A stretch of DNA of 43,817 bases from an uncultured Bacteroidales bacterium (GCA_937915765.1 CALGHE010000024.1:1-43817); one strand, 5' to 3'. Positions 7,972-17,505 are shown, counted from the stretch's first letter. A program made the numbers and translations. The notes: generated by a model not told the origin, from the letters alone.

Positions 7972-9129
7972 ATGAAATACTTTATAGTAGCAGGCGAAGC
8001 TTCTGGCGACTTGCATGCGTCGAACCTCATGGCTTCAATTAAACAGAAAGACCCGGAGGCCGACTTCTGCTTCCTTGGCGGCGACCTTATGCAAGCTCAG
8101 GGCGGCAAAATGATCAGGCATTACCGAAACATGGCTTTCATGGGGATTATTCCGGTTCTTATGAACCTGAAAACAGTGTTGGGCAATATGAAAAGCTGCA
8201 CAGACGCAATTAAAGAGTATTCGCCTGACGTTGTGATTCTGGTTGACTACCCAAGCTTCAACCTGAAGATTGCAAAATTCGTCAAGGAAAATTTGCAGGA
8301 CGTGCCTGTGTTCTACTACATAGCCCCTAAATTATGGGCATGGAAAGAGTATCGTCTCAAACAGATAAAAAAGTACGTGGACAGAGTGTTCTCCATTCTC
8401 CCTTTCGAGGTTGAATGGTTCGGCGAACGCGGATACAAGGTTGACTATGTGGGCAATCCGTGCATGGACGCCGTGCAGAACATGAAGCACAAAAACGAGC
8501 CGATGAGCGACTTTCTGCAACGCAACAACCTGGAAGACAAACCTATAATCGCCATACTTCCAGGAAGCCGAATGCAAGAGATTACAGGCTCTTTGCCCAA
8601 AATGGTGGAGGCCGCATCCGAATTTAAGGAATATCAGATTGTTGTGTCCGGCGCGCCGGCTATCGAGAAAAAAGTTTACTCGGATCTGCTGACTTGGCAC
8701 AACGCAAAAGTTGTGTATAACGAAACTTACGAACTGCTGCAGCAAGCAACCGCCGCTGTTGTTGTCTCCGGAACTGCCGCGTTGGAAGCCGCATTAATAG
8801 GAACACCGCAGGTTGTTGTTTACCAAATGAGCGGAGGCAAACTGTTCCATGAATTTTTAAAACTTTTCATAAAAGTGCCATACGTCTCCCTTGCCAATCT
8901 AATTGCCAAAAGGTGGATGATAAAAGAACTTATCATAGAAGACTTCACAGTAGAAAATATGAAGCGTGAAATCACGGAACTGCTGAAGAAAGAGAAACAG
9001 GAAGAGATGAAGAAAGACTATCAGTGGCTTCGCGACACGCTTGGCTACGATTCTGTATCAGACAAAGCCGCCACGCTTATGCTTGACGCTTTGCAAAAGA
9101 AGAAGCTATCAGCTAATCCTCAGAAGTAA
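7972..9129 (+). CDS. lpxB: Lipid-A-disaccharide synthase
   Basis: LpxB joins UDP-2,3-diacylglucosamine and lipid X to form the lipid A disaccharide at the inner membrane (GT19). The protein has 385 residues, the usual length. It begins MKYFIVAGEASGDLHA, the family signature. Further hallmarks are FLGGDLMQAQGG, VILVDYPSFNLK, YYIAPKLWAW near residue 118, the LPGSRMQEI motif, and VVSGTAALEAALIGTPQVVVY. It is the third gene after surE and the small membrane protein. A strong bidirectional terminator follows. This confirms a Gram-negative host with lipopolysaccharide. Confidence 0.95.
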   Translation: MKYFIVAGEASGDLHASNLMASIKQKDPEADFCFLGGDLMQAQGGKMIRHYRNMAFMGIIPVLMNLKTVLGNMKSCTDAIKEYSPDVVILVDYPSFNLKIAKFVKENLQDVPVFYYIAPKLWAWKEYRLKQIKKYVDRVFSILPFEVEWFGERGYKVDYVGNPCMDAVQNMKHKNEPMSDFLQRNNLEDKPIIAILPGSRMQEITGSLPKMVEAASEFKEYQIVVSGAPAIEKKVYSDLLTWHNAKVVYNETYELLQQATAAVVVSGTAALEAALIGTPQVVVYQMSGGKLFHEFLKLFIKVPYVSLANLIAKRWMIKELIIEDFTVENMKREITELLKKEKQEEMKKDYQWLRDTLGYDSVSDKAATLMLDALQKKKLSANPQK

Positions 9130-9150
9130 ATCCTGCATACAAGAAACAGC

Positions 9151-9206
9151 AAACGACAAAACGGAAGCCTCTCGCTAAGAAAACTTAATGCTCCGTTTTG
9201 TCGTTT
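9151..9206. terminator. Bidirectional terminator between lpxB and mscL
   Basis: A 15-bp perfect inverted repeat, AAACGACAAAACGGA at 9151-9165 and its complement at 9192-9206. It lies between convergent genes. It is long enough to act without a long U tract. Confidence 0.75.
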
Positions 9207-9226
9207 ATTCGTTTATTCTTCAATAA

Positions 9227-9649
9227 TTACTTATTCTTCAAAAGGTCTCTGATTTCAGTAAGAAGAACCTCTTCTTTCGAAGGTGCAGGAGGCGCAACCG
9301 GAGCTTCCTCTTTCTTCTTTTTATTCAAACTGTTGATCAGTTTCACAAACGCGAACACTGCAATAGCGACAATCAGAAAGTCAAATGTAACCTGAAGGAA
9401 ATTGCCATAGTTCATTGTAACCGCAGGCGCGACCACCTCGCCCGCATCGTTAAGCACAGCCTCTTTCATCTCCCATTTCAAATCTGTAAAGTTAACACCT
9501 CCGACCAAAAGACCGATAGGCGGCATTATCACGTCAGCCACAACAGAAGACACTATCTTGCCAAACGCCCCGCCGATAATAACACCGACAGCCATATCAA
9601 TCACGTTTCCGCGCATTGCAAACGCCTTAAATTCGTCTAAAATTTTCAT
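9227..9649 (-). CDS. mscL: Large-conductance mechanosensitive channel MscL
   Basis: 140-residue channel that opens under membrane tension to release solutes on hypo-osmotic shock. It begins with the amphipathic segment MKILDEFKAFAMRGN, runs into pore helix 1 (VIDMAVGVIIGGAFGK) and has the second membrane helix at about residues 85-107 (FLIVAIAVFAFVKLINSL). A charged C-terminal helix follows a KKKKEEAPVAPPAPS linker. The gene starts 22 bp after the dxs stop and so is probably co-transcribed with it. All family features are present. Confidence 0.95.
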   Translation of the reverse strand: MKILDEFKAFAMRGNVIDMAVGVIIGGAFGKIVSSVVADVIMPPIGLLVGGVNFTDLKWEMKEAVLNDAGEVVAPAVTMNYGNFLQVTFDFLIVAIAVFAFVKLINSLNKKKKEEAPVAPPAPSKEEVLLTEIRDLLKNK

Positions 9650-9671
9650 TGTCTTTTTATTTAGTTTATAA

Positions 9672-11582
9672 TTAATGTTTCGTCTCTTTCAAAACCCGCC
9701 TTGCAACCTCAAGCACACCATTCTTGTCCATTCCGCAAAGAGCGTAAAGTTCCTCCTGTGTTCCATGCTCCACAAACTTGTCCGGAACACCAATCTTATG
9801 CACTCTCACAGAAAAACCGTTATCATTGAAAAAATTAAGCACAGCAGAGCCAAATCCGCCGCTCACCACACCATCTTCCACCGTGATAACTTGCTTAAAT
9901 TCCGAAGCGACACTCTTTAGCAGCTCCGCATCTAACGGCTTCATAAACAACATATTATAATGTGCAACAGAATACCCTTCGGCCTCCAGTTCAGACACCG
10001 CTTTAGCAACCTGATTTCCAAGAGGGCCAAGCGACAAAACCGCAAGGTCCGTACCCTTTTTGAGGCAAACGCCCTTTCCTACCGGAAGCTCCTGCATAGG
10101 CTTGTGCCAATCTGCAATCACCCCTTTGCCGCGCGGATAACGGATTACGAACGTGCCTTTGCCAGGCAAATGAGCCGTGTACATCAAATTTCTAAGCTCA
10201 ATCTCGTTCATCGGCGAGGCGATCGTAAGATTCGGCACGCAAGAAAAAGCTGCAAGGTCAAACACCCCATGATGCGTAGCTCCGTCAGCACCGACAAGCC
10301 CGGCGCGGTCAAGACATATCACCATGTCGAGATTCTGCAAGGCCACATCATGAATCACATTATCGTAAGCGCGTTGCATAAACGACGAATATATATTGCA
10401 GAACGGCATCAAGCCCTCTTTCGCAAGACCTGCGGAAAATGTGACCGCATGCCCCTCTGCGATGCCCACATCAAAAGTCCTCTCCGGCATCTCGTGCATC
10501 AAGAAAGACATAGAGCAACCGGTTGGCATAGCAGGTGTAACGCCCACCACCTTAGGGTTTTCGTGCGCAAGTTCCACAAGAGTATGGCCAAACACATCCT
10601 GAAACAGCGGCGGCGTGTCTTTGCTGATAGCAGGCACAATACGCTCTCCTGTGTTTTTGTCGAACTTTCCCGGAGCGTGCCACTCCGTAGCAGACTCTTC
10701 CGCCGGCTTGAAGCCCTTGCCTTTTTTAGTTTTTATATGAACGACCTTAGGCCCTTTGAAATCTTTTATATCACGGAAAATCTTCACAAGCTGCAGCACG
10801 TCATGACCGTCAACAGGGCCAAAATATCTGATGTTCAGCCCTTCAAAAAGATTATGCTGGTTAGTCAGCATAGCCTTCAGCGAATTACCCTTTCTAATCA
10901 GATTGCCACGCTGCGACTCCTTGATAAGCCCCATGCGCAGAGCAACTCTGTACAACTTATTTCTCCATCGGTTATAAGTCTGCGATGTAGTAAGTTTCAC
11001 AAGATACTCGCTAATTCCGCCCACCACGGGGTCTATTGCCATGTGATTGTCATTCAGCACAATAGTCAGGTTATTATCACAAAAAGAGGCATTATTAAGC
11101 CCTTCAAACGCAAGGCCTCCCGTCATTGCGCCATCGCCAATCACAGCCACGGTCTGCCGCGGACTATCAGCCAGCCTCTGAGCCACAGACAAGCCCAACG
11201 CTGCAGAAATAGAGTTAGAGGCATGCCCCGCAATGAACGAATCATACTCACTCTCGTGCGGATTAGGAAAACCGCTCAGCCCGCCTAATTTTCTGTTTGT
11301 TTTGAATGCTTCCCGCCTTCCAGTAAGAATCTTATGTCCGTAGGCCTGGTGCCCCACATCCCACACTATACGGTCTTCCGGAGTGTCGAACACATAATGC
11401 AAAGCCACAGTCAGCTCGACGACCCCAAGGCTCGCCCCGAAATGCCCGGGGTTGCATGACAGCTCGTCTATTATGTATTGCCGCAGTTCCCCACAAAGCT
11501 GAGGCAACTGCGACATATCTATTTTTTTCAGATCAGAAGGCGAATTTATCTTCGTCAACAATTTTTCCGCTTCCTCTTTCAT
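9672..11582 (-). CDS. dxs: 1-deoxy-D-xylulose-5-phosphate synthase
   Basis: DXS condenses pyruvate and glyceraldehyde 3-phosphate in the first step of the MEP isoprenoid pathway, using thiamine diphosphate. The protein has 636 residues, normal length. The N-terminal GHFGASLGVVELTVALH and DVGHQAYGHKILTGR motifs are present. The ThDP-binding stretch GDGAMTGGLAFEGLNNA is followed by NDNHMAID. The C-terminal transketolase halves carry DRAGLVGADGATHHG and VEDGVVSGGFGSAV. It is transcribed leftwards from a -7 box at 11681-11688 and is followed closely by mscL. Confidence 0.96.
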   Translation of the reverse strand: MKEEAEKLLTKINSPSDLKKIDMSQLPQLCGELRQYIIDELSCNPGHFGASLGVVELTVALHYVFDTPEDRIVWDVGHQAYGHKILTGRREAFKTNRKLGGLSGFPNPHESEYDSFIAGHASNSISAALGLSVAQRLADSPRQTVAVIGDGAMTGGLAFEGLNNASFCDNNLTIVLNDNHMAIDPVVGGISEYLVKLTTSQTYNRWRNKLYRVALRMGLIKESQRGNLIRKGNSLKAMLTNQHNLFEGLNIRYFGPVDGHDVLQLVKIFRDIKDFKGPKVVHIKTKKGKGFKPAEESATEWHAPGKFDKNTGERIVPAISKDTPPLFQDVFGHTLVELAHENPKVVGVTPAMPTGCSMSFLMHEMPERTFDVGIAEGHAVTFSAGLAKEGLMPFCNIYSSFMQRAYDNVIHDVALQNLDMVICLDRAGLVGADGATHHGVFDLAAFSCVPNLTIASPMNEIELRNLMYTAHLPGKGTFVIRYPRGKGVIADWHKPMQELPVGKGVCLKKGTDLAVLSLGPLGNQVAKAVSELEAEGYSVAHYNMLFMKPLDAELLKSVASEFKQVITVEDGVVSGGFGSAVLNFFNDNGFSVRVHKIGVPDKFVEHGTQEELYALCGMDKNGVLEVARRVLKETKH

Positions 11583-11680
11583 AAAATTCCATAAATTTTA
11601 AGATGTGCCGAAATCAAAACAACCAGCAGCCCAACGCTCATCATCAACCCAACCTCAACCCTACATTTCACGGCACAGCG

Positions 11681-11688
11681 CAAAGATA
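11681..11688 (-). promoter_or_regulatory. -7 element of the dxs-mscL operon
   Basis: Minus strand reads TATCTTTG, an exact TAnnTTTG match about 100 bases before the dxs ATG. Confidence 0.5.
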
Positions 11689-11777
11689 ATAAATAAAACG
11701 ACTTAACACCCGTTGACAGAATTAAAATAAAAAAATAAAATTCCTGACTAAAAAATTGCATTTGTCAAAAAAATAGA

Positions 11778-11785
11778 TACATTTG
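11778..11785 (+). promoter_or_regulatory. -7 element of the 86-residue protein gene
   Basis: TACATTTG followed by CA, an exact consensus match 59 bases before the ATG at 11845. A TTG occurs 19 bases further upstream at the expected -33 position. Confidence 0.5.
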
Positions 11786-11844
11786 CAAACGAGGGATTCG
11801 CAGAACTGACGCGACATCCATTTTCACCTTAAAACGTTCAAAGT

Positions 11845-12105
11845 ATGGAAAACATTTTAGCAAAAAAAGAGAAAGTAGATTTCTGCATAGAGGAGTTCAA
11901 CAAGAAAGTGAGGAATGTGTCTGCCGACCTTGCCGGGGTTGACGAGTCTCGCTCGCGGTACAAGCAGCTTTATCCGTTCGAGTACAAAAAACACGTCGAG
12001 ATAAACAAGCACATACTCAATCACGACCTGGACGAGCTCATAGAGCACCTGAAATACATGAAAGAGAAGATAAGGCACGACGAGACGTTTCTCGCCTCAC
12101 GCTGA
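11845..12105 (+). CDS. Small charged helical protein, unknown function
   Basis: 86 residues, rich in Lys, Glu, Asp and His, with no membrane segment or signal peptide. The sequence (for example VDFCIEEFNKKVRNV, KKHVEINKHILNH, DLDELIEHLKYMKEK) has heptad-like spacing of hydrophobic residues and probably folds as two or three helices. No domain was recognised. A good -7 box lies upstream, supporting a real gene. The lrp-like gene begins 98 bp later on the same strand, but that gene has its own promoter, so the link is weak. Confidence 0.6.
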   Translation: MENILAKKEKVDFCIEEFNKKVRNVSADLAGVDESRSRYKQLYPFEYKKHVEINKHILNHDLDELIEHLKYMKEKIRHDETFLASR

Positions 12106-12179
12106 CGCTTTTCTGCAACAAAACGCTAAGGACAGCGCAAGTTAAGCCTGTCAAATTACATTCAAATTCTTTTTTTTTA

Positions 12180-12187
12180 TACCTTTG
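12180..12187 (+). promoter_or_regulatory. -7 element of the Lrp/AsnC gene
   Basis: TACCTTTG followed by CA, exact TAnnTTTG match, 16 bases before the ATG at 12204, implying a very short leader. Confidence 0.5.
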
Positions 12188-12203
12188 CATCAAAATATTT
12201 TTT

Positions 12204-12716
12204 ATGGGACACCACCAGATAGATAAATTAGACGAAAAGATTCTGAAATTAATCTCGGAGAACGCTCGAATTCCGTTCTTGGAGGTTGCGAGGGGCTGCA
12301 ACGTTTCCGGAGCGGCCATACACCAGCGCATTCAGAAACTTCAGAACATAGGCATAATAAAAGGCTCGGAGTTTATTCTCGACGCCACTAAAATCGGATA
12401 CAACACATGCGCGTACATGGGCATCTTCCTGAAAGACGCGAATATGTTCAAGAGCGTAGTCGATGAGCTGTACAAAATTCCGGAAGTGGTCGAATGTCAC
12501 TACACCACCGGAGAGTATGCTATGTTTATCAAGATTTACGCAAAAAACAACAAAGACTTCCTCAGCATCATCCACGACAAACTGCAGCCGATAGAGGGCA
12601 TTTCCAGCACGGAGACCATCATATCACTGAGCGAGGCCTTCAAGAGACAGGCTCCCATCATAAGCCTTGATGTTGACGATGACGATACTGGCGAATATGA
12701 TGAGGAAATCGAATAA
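12204..12716 (+). CDS. Lrp/AsnC family transcriptional regulator
   Basis: 170 residues. The N-terminal winged helix-turn-helix begins QIDKLDEKILKLISENAR, with the recognition helix around VSGAAIHQRIQKLQNIGII at residues 33-51. The C-terminal half is the ligand-sensing RAM/AsnC_trans_reg domain (VVECHYTTGEYAMFIKIYAKNN). The protein ends with an acidic tail (LDVDDDDTGEYDEEIE) longer than most family members have. Regulators of this family sense amino acids or related small molecules. The next gene downstream is the large MMPL fusion, but a probable terminator lies between them. What it regulates cannot be told from the sequence. Confidence 0.9.
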   Translation: MGHHQIDKLDEKILKLISENARIPFLEVARGCNVSGAAIHQRIQKLQNIGIIKGSEFILDATKIGYNTCAYMGIFLKDANMFKSVVDELYKIPEVVECHYTTGEYAMFIKIYAKNNKDFLSIIHDKLQPIEGISSTETIISLSEAFKRQAPIISLDVDDDDTGEYDEEIE

Positions 12717-12745
12717 AAGAGACAACATAACAAGGCAAAAAAACT

Positions 12746-12775
12746 GAGGGAAGCGTACCGTTTTCCTCTTTTTGT
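12746..12775 (+). terminator. Probable terminator after the Lrp/AsnC gene
   Basis: GAGGGAA at 12746-12752 pairs with TTTCCTC at 12762-12768 (one G-T wobble), followed by a T-rich tract. It separates the regulator from the MMPL fusion. Confidence 0.55.
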
Positions 12776-12869
12776 GTTTTTTCTAAGGTTAAAAAAAGCG
12801 TTCGGACAAGCACGCTGCCTTGGTTTATAACACATTCTCTACAAAAACAAAAGGAACTTTTAATTTATT

Positions 12870-15800
12870 ATGGAAACTTTTTTTCTTGGAATTTACAGAT
12901 TTTTCCGGAAGCGGAGAAAACTCATGTTCGCAACGCTTGCTTTCCTATTGATTGCAATGGGATTCTTCGCAAGCCGCATCTCTTTTCAAGAAGACATAAT
13001 GCGCTTTATACCAAACACAACTGGCTCTAAAAACATCTGCGCTGTATTTCAAAATCTGAAAGTGAAGGACAAAATCGTGATTCTGCTCTCTTCGAAAGAA
13101 AGGGATACAGACAGGCTTATCAACGTAGGAGAGCGATTAACGTCCGAAATCGAGGACAAGGCAGGCTCGCACATAGCTGGCACAATATCAAAAATAGATT
13201 CTGAAAAGATGTCCGAAGTCTGCAATTACATATATGGCAACATACCAATCTTCTTAGATTCAACCGATTACGCATCCTTCGACTCTTTAACGAGCAGAAA
13301 AAACATATCCGAAAGGCTGAAGACTTATTACGCGCAGCTGAACAGTCCGGTCTCATTCTTCACACAGCAATTCACAGAGAAAGATCCGCTCGGACTTTAC
13401 AGCCATATACTTGCCAACCTTCAAACTCTGCAGGTTGATGGCAACTACACCATAATCAGCGACCACGTGTTCTCAAAAGCCGACAGCACGCTGATAATCA
13501 CGATAAGCCCAAAGTTTCCTGCCAGCAACACAGCGGACAACAGCTTCCTCGTCTCCTCTATAGAAGAGGTTATTTCAAAATATGAGAATGCGGAGAAAGA
13601 CATATCTTTCGAATATTTTGGCGGTCCCGTAATTTCTGTTTACAACGCAAAGCAGATACAGACCGACATATACACCACTCTTGGCGTGGCGCTGACCATT
13701 ATCCTGGCCGTCATCCTGATTTCGTTCCGCAACAAAAGCTCGATACTGCTGATGCTTGTGCCGGTACTGTTCGGCGGGCTGTTTGCAATGTCTCTGGTAT
13801 ATTTCATAAAAGGCTCCATATCGCTTATTGCAATAGGCGCAGGCTCGGCCGTGCTAGGTGTTGTCCTGAGCTACTCTATACACGTCATCGCGCACAGAGA
13901 GCACATTTCAGACAAAGAGCAGATAATAAAAGAGATGGCTCAGCCACTGACAATAGGCAGTTTCACCACTATCGGAGCGTTTTTCAGCCTCACATTCACG
14001 CACTCCGAGGTGCTTCAGGACTTCGGCTGGTTCTCCACTTTCACCATCATCGGCACCACACTCTTCTGCCTCGTGTTTCTGCCGCATCTGCTGCCATCAG
14101 AACAGAAAGACGAACGCCCGAACAGACTTCTCGAATTTATCGAAAAGATAAACAACTACAATTTTGACAGGAACATCTTCCTGCTCATTCTCATTGCGGT
14201 TCTGTCTTTGTGGGGACTTTACAATTCGGACAAAGTCAAGTTCAACCCAGACATGAACGCCCTCAGCTTTCAGCCGGAAAACTTCAAACGCACAGAAGAG
14301 AAACTTGACAAGATTTTTCAGGCCGACTTCAAAACTGTATATTTCGTGGCCGTCGGTAATGACGAAAACGAGTCGTTTGACAATTATCGCTCGATGAACA
14401 GAAAGCTAAAAGACGCCCAAAAGGCCGGGCTTATTTCTGACTTTGCAAACGCGGAGTGCATCGCGGTGTCTCCTGTTGTCCAGAAAGAAAGAATATCAAG
14501 ATGGAACTCTTACTGGACACCTCAGCGAATAGAACAAGTCAAGAGAGACATAACAGACGAGGGAGCCAAACTTGGATTCACAAAAGAGGCCTTCGCTCCG
14601 TTCTTCAACATAATAGAGAAGCAGTACCAACCTGTTGCAAACGCCAAGAGCAACATTCTGAACGACTGGATTACAATAGAGTCAGACGTGGCCATGGCCA
14701 TCTCGCAAGTCAAGATGAGAGAAGAGCACAAAGAAGCTCTGTACAGCCTTTTCAAAGAACACGACGGCGTTGTGATTCTCGACAAGCCTTACTTCATGTC
14801 AAGTTTCATGAATGTGATAAAGAGCGACTTCTATTTTGTGCTTTTCATATCGTCTTTCATCGTGTTTTTTGCGCTGCTGCTCTCTTACGGACGAATAGAA
14901 ACTGCGCTGATAACGTTCCTGCCAATGTCGCTCAGCTGGCTTATCATACTGGGTCTGATGGCTCTGTTCGGCCTCGAATTTAACATAGTGAGCATAATAA
15001 TATCAACCTTCATATTCGGTATAGGCGACGATTTCAGCATATTCATAACAGACGGGCTGCAAGCCGATTACAAATACGGAAAGAAAGTGCTTTCCGCGCA
15101 CAAAACCGCAATATTCTTCTCCGCCTTCTCCACGATTGTCGGCATGGGCGCTTTAGCGTTTGCAAAACATCCTTCATTGCAGTCTGTTTCAATAACATCA
15201 ATTGTAGGGATGTTCGCGGTTGTGCTGATTGCATACACCATACAGCCGCTCGCATTCAGAATACTGATAACATCTCGCACAAAGAGAGGGCTGTTCCCTT
15301 TCAGCTTTGTCTCCGTCCTGCTCTCCACCCTTGCAGTAGGCACGTTTGTGCTTTGCGCCGTTGTGCTGACTCCGGTAGCGCTGCTGCTAAAGATAATTCC
15401 GATAAACAAAAAATTAAAGAAAGACTTCCTGCATTACGCCATGATGTACAGTTGCAAACTGACACTCTTCATGGCCTTCAGGCTTAACATCAAACGCGAA
15501 AATCTGAGCGGAGAGACTTTTGAAAAGCCAGCCGTGATAATTGCAAACCACCAGTCTGTGCTGGACATTGTGAACATTCTTTCCATCTCTCCAAAAATTG
15601 TGATGATGGTGAAAGGCAAGGTTTACAGACATCCAGTGCTCGGTCTGCTGCTGCGCTCTGCAAATTTCTTCTGCATAGACGACGGCTATGAAAATTGTGC
15701 CGAAGAGCTTCAGAAAATGGTGGAAATGGGCTACTCTTTTGCTATATTTCCAGAAGGCAAGCGCTCGCAAGACGGAACAATAGGACGGTTCCATAAAGGC

Positions 15801-16694
15801 GCGTTCTTTATTGCCGAGAAATTAAACTTAGACATTGTGCCGATAATACTCACCGGCAACCATCACGGCATAGAAAAGGGCGACATGTTCTTTGTGAAGC
15901 CAGCGATTATGACACTTGCGATTTACGACAGAATAAAGGCCGGCGACCTCTCATTGGGCTGCACCTACCAGGAACGCAAGACGTCGGTCGCCAAGTTCTG
16001 CAAAGCCAGGTACGAGGAACGCAAACCGCTTTCGGAAAATCCGCAAAGCCCATACTACAAGTACAAACTTACGCGCAACTACATATACAAAGGGCCTGTA
16101 CTCGAATGGTATCTGCGCGTAAAAGTGGCAATGGAGAAAAATTACAGCATGTTTGACAAGCTAATCCCTAAAAAGGCTAAAATCACAGACATAGGCTGCG
16201 GATACGGATTCCTTGCATATATGCTCAACTTCTTCTCCAAGGAGAGAACCGTTTTAGGCATAGACTATGACGAAGAGAAAGTGCGCGTGGCAAATAACTG
16301 CTTCTCGAAAAACGACAACGTGAACTTTGCAGCGGCAGACGCCTCTGCTCTGGAATTAGAACAAAGCGACGTCTTCATCATGAACGACATGCTACACTAC
16401 ATGCCGTACGAAAAGCAGGACCTGCTAATAACAAACTGCATGCAAAGCCTTGCAGAAGACGGAATAATAATCATACGAGACGGAAACAGCTCCAACACAG
16501 ATAAGCATGGAGTCACAAAATTCACAGAAGTGCTATCCACTAAGATATTCCGATTCAACAAGGCAGAGCAAGAACTGCACTTCACATCGTCGGAACGCAT
16601 ATGCGACATAGCGACAAAACATAATTTCAAAGTGGAGGAGATAAAAAATGACGAGATAACATCAAATACAATTTATATACTAAGCCACAATTAG
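12870..16694 (+). CDS. Trifunctional MMPL transporter / lysophospholipid acyltransferase / SAM methyltransferase fusion
   Basis: A 1274-residue fusion of three parts. Residues 1 to about 830 form an MMPL/RND-type exporter with two repeats, each an extracytoplasmic loop followed by a bundle of membrane helices; the helix motif GIGDDFSIFI near 720 holds the acidic residues expected of proton-driven members. Residues about 850-1080 are a PlsC-type acyltransferase with the HX4D box in NHQSVLDI (about 893) and the FPEGKRSQDG acceptor motif (about 960). Residues about 1085-1274 are a class I SAM methyltransferase with motif I ITDIGCGYGFLAYML (about 1105). The same architecture is known in other Bacteroidetes, sometimes near aryl-polyene or flexirubin-like genes. 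It suggests making and exporting an acylated, methylated lipid. No polyene synthases or carrier-protein genes are adjacent here. Confidence 0.88.
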   Translation: METFFLGIYRFFRKRRKLMFATLAFLLIAMGFFASRISFQEDIMRFIPNTTGSKNICAVFQNLKVKDKIVILLSSKERDTDRLINVGERLTSEIEDKAGSHIAGTISKIDSEKMSEVCNYIYGNIPIFLDSTDYASFDSLTSRKNISERLKTYYAQLNSPVSFFTQQFTEKDPLGLYSHILANLQTLQVDGNYTIISDHVFSKADSTLIITISPKFPASNTADNSFLVSSIEEVISKYENAEKDISFEYFGGPVISVYNAKQIQTDIYTTLGVALTIILAVILISFRNKSSILLMLVPVLFGGLFAMSLVYFIKGSISLIAIGAGSAVLGVVLSYSIHVIAHREHISDKEQIIKEMAQPLTIGSFTTIGAFFSLTFTHSEVLQDFGWFSTFTIIGTTLFCLVFLPHLLPSEQKDERPNRLLEFIEKINNYNFDRNIFLLILIAVLSLWGLYNSDKVKFNPDMNALSFQPENFKRTEEKLDKIFQADFKTVYFVAVGNDENESFDNYRSMNRKLKDAQKAGLISDFANAECIAVSPVVQKERISRWNSYWTPQRIEQVKRDITDEGAKLGFTKEAFAPFFNIIEKQYQPVANAKSNILNDWITIESDVAMAISQVKMREEHKEALYSLFKEHDGVVILDKPYFMSSFMNVIKSDFYFVLFISSFIVFFALLLSYGRIETALITFLPMSLSWLIILGLMALFGLEFNIVSIIISTFIFGIGDDFSIFITDGLQADYKYGKKVLSAHKTAIFFSAFSTIVGMGALAFAKHPSLQSVSITSIVGMFAVVLIAYTIQPLAFRILITSRTKRGLFPFSFVSVLLSTLAVGTFVLCAVVLTPVALLLKIIPINKKLKKDFLHYAMMYSCKLTLFMAFRLNIKRENLSGETFEKPAVIIANHQSVLDIVNILSISPKIVMMVKGKVYRHPVLGLLLRSANFFCIDDGYENCAEELQKMVEMGYSFAIFPEGKRSQDGTIGRFHKGAFFIAEKLNLDIVPIILTGNHHGIEKGDMFFVKPAIMTLAIYDRIKAGDLSLGCTYQERKTSVAKFCKARYEERKPLSENPQSPYYKYKLTRNYIYKGPVLEWYLRVKVAMEKNYSMFDKLIPKKAKITDIGCGYGFLAYMLNFFSKERTVLGIDYDEEKVRVANNCFSKNDNVNFAAADASALELEQSDVFIMNDMLHYMPYEKQDLLITNCMQSLAEDGIIIIRDGNSSNTDKHGVTKFTEVLSTKIFRFNKAEQELHFTSSERICDIATKHNFKVEEIKNDEITSNTIYILSHN

Positions 16695-16701
16695 CCAAAG
16701 G

Positions 16702-17460
16702 TCAGCGCCGCACAATCAGCACGCTGACCTCGTACAATAAATATATCGGCAGGGATACGAGGCACAAAGTGAACACATCTGCAGTCGGAGTTATCACGGC
16801 GGCCACAATCAGGATAGCCACAATCGCGTGCCTTCTGTATTTACGCAAGAAAGATGCGTCTATAAGCCCCATTTTAGACAGGATCCATGCCACCACCGGC
16901 AATTCAAAAACTATGCCCATCATCAGGCAAAGCATAATAAGCGTGTCCATGTACGACTCTATGGAGATAAGGTTGTCAACCTCTCCGCTCACCTGATAGG
17001 TGCCAAGAAACTGGAACGTGAAAGGAAATACAAGAAAATAGCACAGCAGCACGCCCAGCACAAACATCACATATCCGCCAACCACAACACCCCTTGCCCT
17101 CCGACGCTCATGAGCATACAACGCAGGAGAGACAAAACTGAAAAGCTTATAAATAACATAAGGAGACGCGCACATCACGCCAAAAGAGAAAGCCGCCTTT
17201 ATATGCAGAAGGAACTGCTGGGCAAGCCCTGTGTTAATAAGTTCCACATTAAAATTGGAGAATGCGCCGGCAAACAGTTTGTTAAAAAAACGGTAAGTAA
17301 CAAAATCATCGTACTTAGGAGCAAGGATTATGCTGAACATACAATCCTTAAAAAAGAAAGCCACAACAGCAAACACAACAACAACGGCGACGCAACGCAC
17401 AACACTTCCGCGCAGGTCGTCCAAATGCTCCCAAAACGTTTTCTGCTGAGACTCTGACAT
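16702..17460 (-). CDS. tatC: Sec-independent protein translocase TatC
   Basis: TatC is the receptor component of the twin-arginine translocase, which exports folded proteins across the inner membrane. The protein has 252 residues from the ATG at 17460, where it starts MSESQQKTFWEHLDDLRG, the conserved cytoplasmic N-terminus. A GTG at 17496 in the same frame would add 12 residues and was not preferred. Six hydrophobic helices are visible, with the conserved FSFVSPALYAHER region between helices 2 and 3 and VFELPVVAW in helix 4. It lies 45 bp downstream of tatA, forming a tatA-tatC operon. The gene ends 7 bp from the convergent MMPL fusion with no terminator between. Confidence 0.93.
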   Translation of the reverse strand: MSESQQKTFWEHLDDLRGSVVRCVAVVVVFAVVAFFFKDCMFSIILAPKYDDFVTYRFFNKLFAGAFSNFNVELINTGLAQQFLLHIKAAFSFGVMCASPYVIYKLFSFVSPALYAHERRRARGVVVGGYVMFVLGVLLCYFLVFPFTFQFLGTYQVSGEVDNLISIESYMDTLIMLCLMMGIVFELPVVAWILSKMGLIDASFLRKYRRHAIVAILIVAAVITPTADVFTLCLVSLPIYLLYEVSVLIVRR

Positions 17461-17505
17461 CACTCTGAAAAACAAAGCGAGCGGAGATTCCGCCACGCTT
17501 CCAAT

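Noticed and set aside
9960..11288. A 442-codon open frame on the plus strand opposite dxs
   Set aside because: It lies fully antisense to dxs, its translation is rich in Arg, His and Cys without any domain, and dxs is intact. It is a shadow of dxs codon use.
17461..17496. GTG start extending TatC by 12 residues
   Set aside because: The ATG at 17460 gives the usual TatC N-terminus; the extension has no family support.
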